64,000 nucleotides of DNA, taken from Acidobacteriota bacterium. GTDB taxonomy: Bacteria; Acidobacteriota; Blastocatellia; Pyrinomonadales; Pyrinomonadaceae. The notes under the pieces are model-generated. The model was not told where the DNA came from and made no database searches. It saw only the letters and a list, made by a program, of their open reading frames with translations. Each line of letters begins with the position of its first letter. Positions within the stretch are counted from its first letter, which is position 1. The stretch lies in the NCBI GenBank assembly GCA_016715115.1, contig JADKBM010000016.1:868001-932000 (forward strand). Reading direction: 5' to 3'. Both the position numbers and the translations under genes were made by a program. Positions 59,444 through 64,000 of this stretch are shown piece by piece.

Positions 59444-60241
59444 ATGAAGAAAACAGCAATCTACATCAGCCTTTTGGTTCTCGGATCGCTCGCGTTCGCA
59501 GCGGGCTGCGGCGACGGCAAGAAACCGGCGAACAACGGAACGGCGGCCAACCGGCCGGTGACGCAGCAGACGGTCAACCCGGCGGCGCCGCTCGGCGCAC
59601 AGCCGCCGAATATGCTCGGCAGCCCGAACGCATCGGTGACGATCGAAGAGTTCGCGGACTTTCAATGTCCGACCTGTGCGCAGATCCACAACGTGCTGAA
59701 GAATGTTCAGGCCGCGTACGGCAGCCGCATCAAGTTCGTTTTCCGGAATTATCCGTTGACGCAGATCCACAAGAACGCATTCGACGCGGCCGTCGCCTCC
59801 GAAGCCGCCGGCCGTCAGGGCAAGTTTTGGGATATGCAGAACATCGTCTTCCAGAACCAGCAGGCTTGGTCGAACTCGACTGACGTCCGGACGGTCTTCA
59901 ACGGCTATGCCGAGAAGCTCGGACTCGATGTCGAACGTTTCAAATCGGATATGGCGGGAATGGAAACCAAGGAACGCGTTCAGCGCGATATGGAGCGCGG
60001 CAAGGCACTGAATGTCACTTCGACGCCGACGATCATCATCAACGGGCAGTCGGTTCCGTTCGAGCAGATGAACCTTGAGTCGTTGCGGCAGATCATCGAC
60101 GCCGAACTTGCGAAGAATCCGGCGCCGCAGCAGACCGTCGCTCCGACCAGTTCGCCGAGCGCGTCGAACGCTTCGAAACCGGCGGCAAACGCGAACACCG
60201 CCAAGCCCGCGGCGAGCAACAAATCGTTCACCGATCAATGA
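59444..60241 (+). CDS. DsbA-family thioredoxin-fold lipoprotein
   Basis: 265 residues. A lipoprotein signal peptide with lipobox LAFAAGC (Cys22) is followed by a disordered linker to about 55, then a DsbA/thioredoxin_4 fold with the active site FQCPTC (C75, C78), a helical insert, and the cis-Pro loop TSTPTIIINGQSVPF. The C-terminal 40 residues (PTSSPSASNASKPAANANTA) are low-complexity. It would oxidise cysteines of exported proteins at the outer face of the inner membrane. It overlaps a VKOR gene by 4 nt (ATGA); VKOR reoxidises DsbA-type proteins, which supports the assignment. Confidence 0.9.
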   Translation: MKKTAIYISLLVLGSLAFAAGCGDGKKPANNGTAANRPVTQQTVNPAAPLGAQPPNMLGSPNASVTIEEFADFQCPTCAQIHNVLKNVQAAYGSRIKFVFRNYPLTQIHKNAFDAAVASEAAGRQGKFWDMQNIVFQNQQAWSNSTDVRTVFNGYAEKLGLDVERFKSDMAGMETKERVQRDMERGKALNVTSTPTIIINGQSVPFEQMNLESLRQIIDAELAKNPAPQQTVAPTSSPSASNASKPAANANTAKPAASNKSFTDQ

Positions 60242-60720
60242 ACACGACTGAACAATCGACGCCAGTGGTCGCCAAACTTCCATTTTTGGCGACCTTTTTC
60301 GCATTATTCGGGATCGGCGACACGACATATCTGACATATCACCACTACACCGCCGAACCGGTGCCGTGCAGCATCCTTTCGGGCTGCGAGCAGGTTTTGA
60401 CGAGCCAGTGGGCGACGCTTGGAGGATTTCTGCCGGCGTCGGTCGATTTTCCCTTGCTTGCGGCCGTTCCGCTCGCCGGAATCGGCCTGATCGGGTATTC
60501 GATCGCGTTCGTCTTTGCGGTTCTTTCCTTGCGCGGAAACCGGAAAACCTGGCTGGTCTTCGGTCTCCACGTGACGATGATGGCGGTCTTTTCCGGCTGG
60601 CTCTTTTACCTTCAGGGCGTTGTTATCGAGGCGTTTTGCCAATTCTGTCTTCTTTCGGCGCTGACGAGTGTTTCGATGTTCGTGATCGCCTTGGTATCGA
60701 AGTTCTGGCGTCTGCGATGA
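60238..60720 (+). CDS. Vitamin K epoxide reductase (VKOR) family protein
   Basis: 160 residues with four transmembrane helices (about 14-34, 70-95, 105-127 and 133-155). It has the paired cysteines of the family: C44 and C50 (PVPCSILSGCEQVL) and C134-x-x-C137 (AFCQFCLLSA). Bacterial VKOR takes the place of DsbB, passing electrons from DsbA to quinone. Both flanking overlaps are ATGA (4 nt), so DsbA-like, VKOR and the next gene are translationally coupled. Confidence 0.93.
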   Translation: MNTTEQSTPVVAKLPFLATFFALFGIGDTTYLTYHHYTAEPVPCSILSGCEQVLTSQWATLGGFLPASVDFPLLAAVPLAGIGLIGYSIAFVFAVLSLRGNRKTWLVFGLHVTMMAVFSGWLFYLQGVVIEAFCQFCLLSALTSVSMFVIALVSKFWRLR

Positions 60721-61082
60721 TCAAGTTCCTTGCGCTCTTTACTCTTCTTGGAGTCTTCTCGAGTTTCTGTGCGGGCGGCGCATCCTCGTACGGCGCGAAA
60801 ACGAAGTTTGCGAAGGACGCCGTTCTTGATTTTCCGGATTTCAAACTGACTTACCTCGGAAACCGCAAGGTTCCCTCCGAACATTGGCCCAACGGCTTCA
60901 ACTATCACGACTTCGGGATCCGATCCCGCTCTGGCGAACGGACTGTTTCCTGGTCGAGCGGGACAGGCGATATCGGGCCCGTCGAATTCGAGGCCGACGG
61001 CGCCAAGTTTCAGCTCGAATTGCGTTTCTCCGAAGGTCTCGGGAAACTCGCCGAAAACGAGTTGGTAATTACAAAAAAATAA
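60717..61082 (+). CDS. Small secreted protein of the DsbA-VKOR operon
   Basis: 121 residues. A signal peptide (IKFLALFTLLGVFSSFCAG) precedes a compact beta-rich domain with FPDFKLTYLGNRKVPSEHWP and FQLELRFSEG; no family recognised. Its ATG (60717) overlaps the VKOR stop by 4 nt, so it is likely made with the disulfide-forming pair. The mature part has no cysteine, so it is not a redox partner by itself. Function unknown. Confidence 0.65.
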   Translation: MIKFLALFTLLGVFSSFCAGGASSYGAKTKFAKDAVLDFPDFKLTYLGNRKVPSEHWPNGFNYHDFGIRSRSGERTVSWSSGTGDIGPVEFEADGAKFQLELRFSEGLGKLAENELVITKK

Positions 61083-61220
61083 GCTGACGCCTGAAACTAA
61101 AGCCAAATTTCCTGCGTCTATCATTCTTACCGATTCGAAAATCCGGTTGGCGCACGACGGCTGTCTTCGGCCCTGTCCGGTCTTTATCAATTCACAAAGA
61201 ACAAGGAGTTTGCGACTAAT

Positions 61221-64000
61221 ATGAAGCGATCAATCGCGGCGATGTTCATACTTTTGTCAGTTATGACCACAATGAGCTTCGCCCAAAACAAGAGCGATAA
61301 ACTGCCCAAGCTGCAGTATGAGGAAATTCGACTTAAGAACGGGATGCGCGTCATCTTGCACCTCGATAAATCGACGCCGATCGTCGCCGTCAACCTTTGG
61401 TATCACGTCGGCTCGAAGAACGAGGTCGTCGGACGCACAGGTTTCGCACACCTTTTCGAGCATATGATGTTCCAGGGCTCGAAAAACTACAACGACGACT
61501 ATTTCAAACCGCTCCAGGAAGCGGGCGCGAACATCAACGGCTCGACCAACGCCGACCGCACGAACTATTTCGAAGTCGTGCCATCGAACTTCCTTGAGCT
61601 TGCGTTGTTTATGGAAGCCGACCGTCTCGGCGGCCTGCTCGACGCGATGACCCAGGAAAAACTCGACAACCAGCGCGACGTCGTCAAGAACGAGCGCCGG
61701 CAACGATACGACAACCAGCCCTACGGAACCGCGTTCGAAAAGATCTCGGACATCATCTATCCGAAGGACCATCCGTACAACTGGACGACGATCGGCTCGC
61801 TGACCGATCTGTCGAACGCCTCGATGGACGACGTCAAGGCGTTTTTCCGTCAGTATTACGTCCCGAACAATACATCGCTCGTGATCGCCGGCGATTTCGA
61901 TCCGAAACAGGCAAAGGCGTGGGCCGAGAAGTATTTCGGCCCGATCCCGACCGGCGGCGCGATCACCCGACCGAACCCGGCGACTCCGAAGATCGAAGGC
62001 GAGATCCGGAAAACGTTTGAGGATTCGGTGCAATTGCCGAGGCTTTATATGGTCTGGCACACGGTCCGCGATCAGCATCAGGATCAGCCGGCGCTGGATA
62101 TGCTGCAGTTCATCCTTTCAGCCGGTCGCGGGTCGCGGCTTCAGAGCAATCTGGTGTACGGAAAACAACTTTCGCAAGACGCGAACGCGTCGCACTTTTC
62201 GCGCGAGATCGCCGGGCAGTTTCAAGTAACTTCGACCGCGCGCCCGCAGAAATCCCTCGACGAGATCGAAAAAGAGATCAACGCCGAGATCGAACGAATC
62301 AAGACGGAGCCGCCGACGGCCGAAGAAATGTCTCGAGCGCTCAATGTCATCGAATCACAGACGGTCTTCGGCATCCAGAATGTCCTCGGGAAGGCCGACC
62401 AGATGAACAGCTACGCGACATTCCAGGGCAAACCCGACGGATTCCAAGCCGACCTCGACCGCTACCGCAAGGTCACGGCGGCGGACATCCAGCGCGTCGC
62501 GAAAACCTATCTCGACGGCAACAGACTCGTTATGAGTTTCGTTCCGCGCAAAACGAAACCGGTGGCGCAACAGAACACGACCGACAACACGCCGACCTCG
62601 ACGACCGCGAAGAAGGAAACCGAAAAGAAAGACTATTCGGCGAATCTTCCGAAGCCGGGACCGAATCCGACCTTTACGCTGCCGTCGATCGACAAACGCA
62701 AGCTTTCGAACGGAATGAGCGTTTGGATCGTCCGTCAGACGGAGCTTCCGATCATATCGATGAATATGGTGATGAACTCGGGCGCCACTGCCGATCCGCA
62801 GGATCGCGCCGGACTCGCATCGTTCACAGCCAGCCTTCTCAACACCGGAACCAAGACACGTTCGGCGGTCGAGATCGCCAATCAACTGCAATCGATCGGA
62901 GCCAGTGTCGGCGCCGGGGCCGGTTGGGATGCGGCGAATGTCTCGATGCAAACCTTGACGAAAAACCTCGACAAGGCGCTCGAGATCTATTCGGACGTTG
63001 TCACCAATCCGACGTTCCCCGAAGCGGAACTCGAAACCCTTCGCCGCCGCTCACTGAACGGGCTGCTGCAACGCAAGGACAATCCGAATGCGATCGCCGC
63101 CGTCGCTTACAGCAAATTGCTCTACGGCAAAGATCATCCGTACGGAAAGTCGTCGACCGGCGACGAAGCGTCGATCAAAGCCGTGACGCGCGCCGAGATC
63201 GAGAAGTTCTACGCGACGTATTACCGCCCGAACAATGCGGCGCTGATCGTCGTCGGCGATACCGACGCGAAGACGCTGCTTCCGAAGCTTGAGTCGGCCT
63301 TCGCGAACTGGAAACCTGGCGATTTGCCGAAGATCGATGTTCCGGGCGCCTCGAGCCAGAGCAATTCCGGGATCTTCGTCATCGACAAGCCCGGTGCGGC
63401 ACAGTCGGTGCTGAGCATCGGCCAGGTCGGCGTTTCGCGGGACAATCCGGATTACTTTCCGTTGCTGGTGATGAATTCGATCCTCGGCGGACAGTTTTCG
63501 GCCCGCGTCAATATGAACCTTCGCGAGGAAAAGGGCTACACGTATGGAGCTCGCACGGGCTGGAGTTTCCGGCGCGGAGCCGGTCCGTTCGAGGCTTCGG
63601 CCGATGTTCAGACGGCAGTGACGAAAGAATCGGTCGTCGAGTTTATGAAGGAGATCAACGGCATTCGGGGCTCTATCCCGGTGACGCCGGCCGAGCTCGA
63701 ATACAACAAGCAGAGCATCATCCGGCGTTATCCGCAGGGCTTTGAAACCGTCGGACAGCTTTCCGGACAGTTGGCGAACCTCGTGACATACGGCCTTTCG
63801 GATGCGTCCTTCAACGAGTACATCCAGAAGATCAACGGCGTAACGCTGGCGGACGTCAACCGGGTCGCGAACAAGTACTTGACACCCGACCGGATGGCCA
63901 TCCTGATCGTCGGTGATCGTCAGACGATCGAACCGAAACTCCGCGAGATCGACGGCTGGGGCAGCAATATCCGCTTCCTCGACGCCGACGGCAATATGCT
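61221..64000 (+). CDS. M16 family zinc metallopeptidase (3' truncated by the window)
   Basis: 926 codons to the end of the window with no stop, so the C-terminus is missing. A signal peptide (MKRSIAAMFILLSVMTTMSF) leads to the first M16 domain with the inverted zinc motif HLFEH (H77, E80, H81) and a downstream Glu-containing DNQRDVVKNERRQRY. A hinge (about 455-490, with TTDNTPTSTTAKKETEKKDY) leads to a second, catalytically inactive M16 domain (ISMNMVMNSGATADPQDRAGL; LREEKGYTYGART). Two-domain exported M16 peptidases resemble pitrilysin/PqqL-type enzymes. An AAGGAG Shine-Dalgarno is about 12 nt before ATG 61221. It follows the DsbA-VKOR unit after 138 nt. Confidence 0.93.
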   Translation, partial: MKRSIAAMFILLSVMTTMSFAQNKSDKLPKLQYEEIRLKNGMRVILHLDKSTPIVAVNLWYHVGSKNEVVGRTGFAHLFEHMMFQGSKNYNDDYFKPLQEAGANINGSTNADRTNYFEVVPSNFLELALFMEADRLGGLLDAMTQEKLDNQRDVVKNERRQRYDNQPYGTAFEKISDIIYPKDHPYNWTTIGSLTDLSNASMDDVKAFFRQYYVPNNTSLVIAGDFDPKQAKAWAEKYFGPIPTGGAITRPNPATPKIEGEIRKTFEDSVQLPRLYMVWHTVRDQHQDQPALDMLQFILSAGRGSRLQSNLVYGKQLSQDANASHFSREIAGQFQVTSTARPQKSLDEIEKEINAEIERIKTEPPTAEEMSRALNVIESQTVFGIQNVLGKADQMNSYATFQGKPDGFQADLDRYRKVTAADIQRVAKTYLDGNRLVMSFVPRKTKPVAQQNTTDNTPTSTTAKKETEKKDYSANLPKPGPNPTFTLPSIDKRKLSNGMSVWIVRQTELPIISMNMVMNSGATADPQDRAGLASFTASLLNTGTKTRSAVEIANQLQSIGASVGAGAGWDAANVSMQTLTKNLDKALEIYSDVVTNPTFPEAELETLRRRSLNGLLQRKDNPNAIAAVAYSKLLYGKDHPYGKSSTGDEASIKAVTRAEIEKFYATYYRPNNAALIVVGDTDAKTLLPKLESAFANWKPGDLPKIDVPGASSQSNSGIFVIDKPGAAQSVLSIGQVGVSRDNPDYFPLLVMNSILGGQFSARVNMNLREEKGYTYGARTGWSFRRGAGPFEASADVQTAVTKESVVEFMKEINGIRGSIPVTPAELEYNKQSIIRRYPQGFETVGQLSGQLANLVTYGLSDASFNEYIQKINGVTLADVNRVANKYLTPDRMAILIVGDRQTIEPKLREIDGWGSNIRFLDADGNM

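Overview
The window looks like chromosomal DNA of a fairly GC-rich, Gram-negative-type heterotroph. My best guess is Acidobacteriota, class Blastocatellia (Pyrinomonadaceae-like). This rests on gene content and on the many word-like short repeats, not on a marker gene, so it is an inference. No rRNA, prophage, CRISPR array or plasmid functions are visible. The protein-coding strand switches often and most operons are short.

Layout. 1-7 kb: the end of an AbgT-type transporter, hemW (with a large in-frame repeat insertion), an HD-GYP regulator, tRNA-Leu, queA, rimI and thiE. 7-14 kb: pilT with a zinc-ribbon partner, the NAD-salvage pair nadM-Nudix/nadV on the minus strand, a zinc-ribbon/SH3-like membrane protein, and hslO. 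14.4-18.3 kb: a B12-dependent ribonucleotide reductase (nrdJ) behind a clear promoter and an NrdR box, with an intein placed immediately before its active-site cysteine. 18-29 kb: a polyferredoxin-TPR membrane protein, a large secreted protein, a CbbQ/MoxR-type ATPase, and a minus-strand cluster of a membrane anti-sigma-like protein, an EF-hand protein, an ECF sigma factor and a diheme peroxidase/FG-GAP protein that is frameshifted near its end. 29-35 kb: DUF72, a secreted lipase-like protein, a class III aminotransferase and a six-copy 144-bp tandem array. 35.5-45 kb: tRNA-Thr followed by accessory DNA (AT-rich small genes, DUF4256, a MITE-like inverted-repeat element, an AAA/DUF4143 protein), then glpD, DUF2585 and a decayed IS5-type element. 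45-55 kb: a GrdB-like protein, DUF4149, a sensor kinase, a three-gene polysaccharide cluster, prmC and envelope proteins. 55-64 kb: an LTxxQ protein, dxs, a DsbA-VKOR disulfide-forming operon and an M16 peptidase that runs off the end.

The most unusual property is a family of short degenerate repeat arrays. The base words differ (TTTGACC, GAGAACT, GAGCAGT, CTATCAG, AAATCCC, GATTCCA) but nearly all have a 7-nt period. About fifteen arrays start or end within a few bases of a stop codon, and several actually supply the stop codon. One array lies inside hemW, where it has settled into a 15-nt (7+8) period that keeps the reading frame and encodes a pentapeptide repeat. Arrays between convergent genes are made of two inverted halves. 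Alongside them are an IS5-like element, a 210-bp MITE sharing its terminal repeats, and several other palindromic dispersed elements. I regard the stop-codon-associated heptad arrays as the best candidate here for something undescribed.
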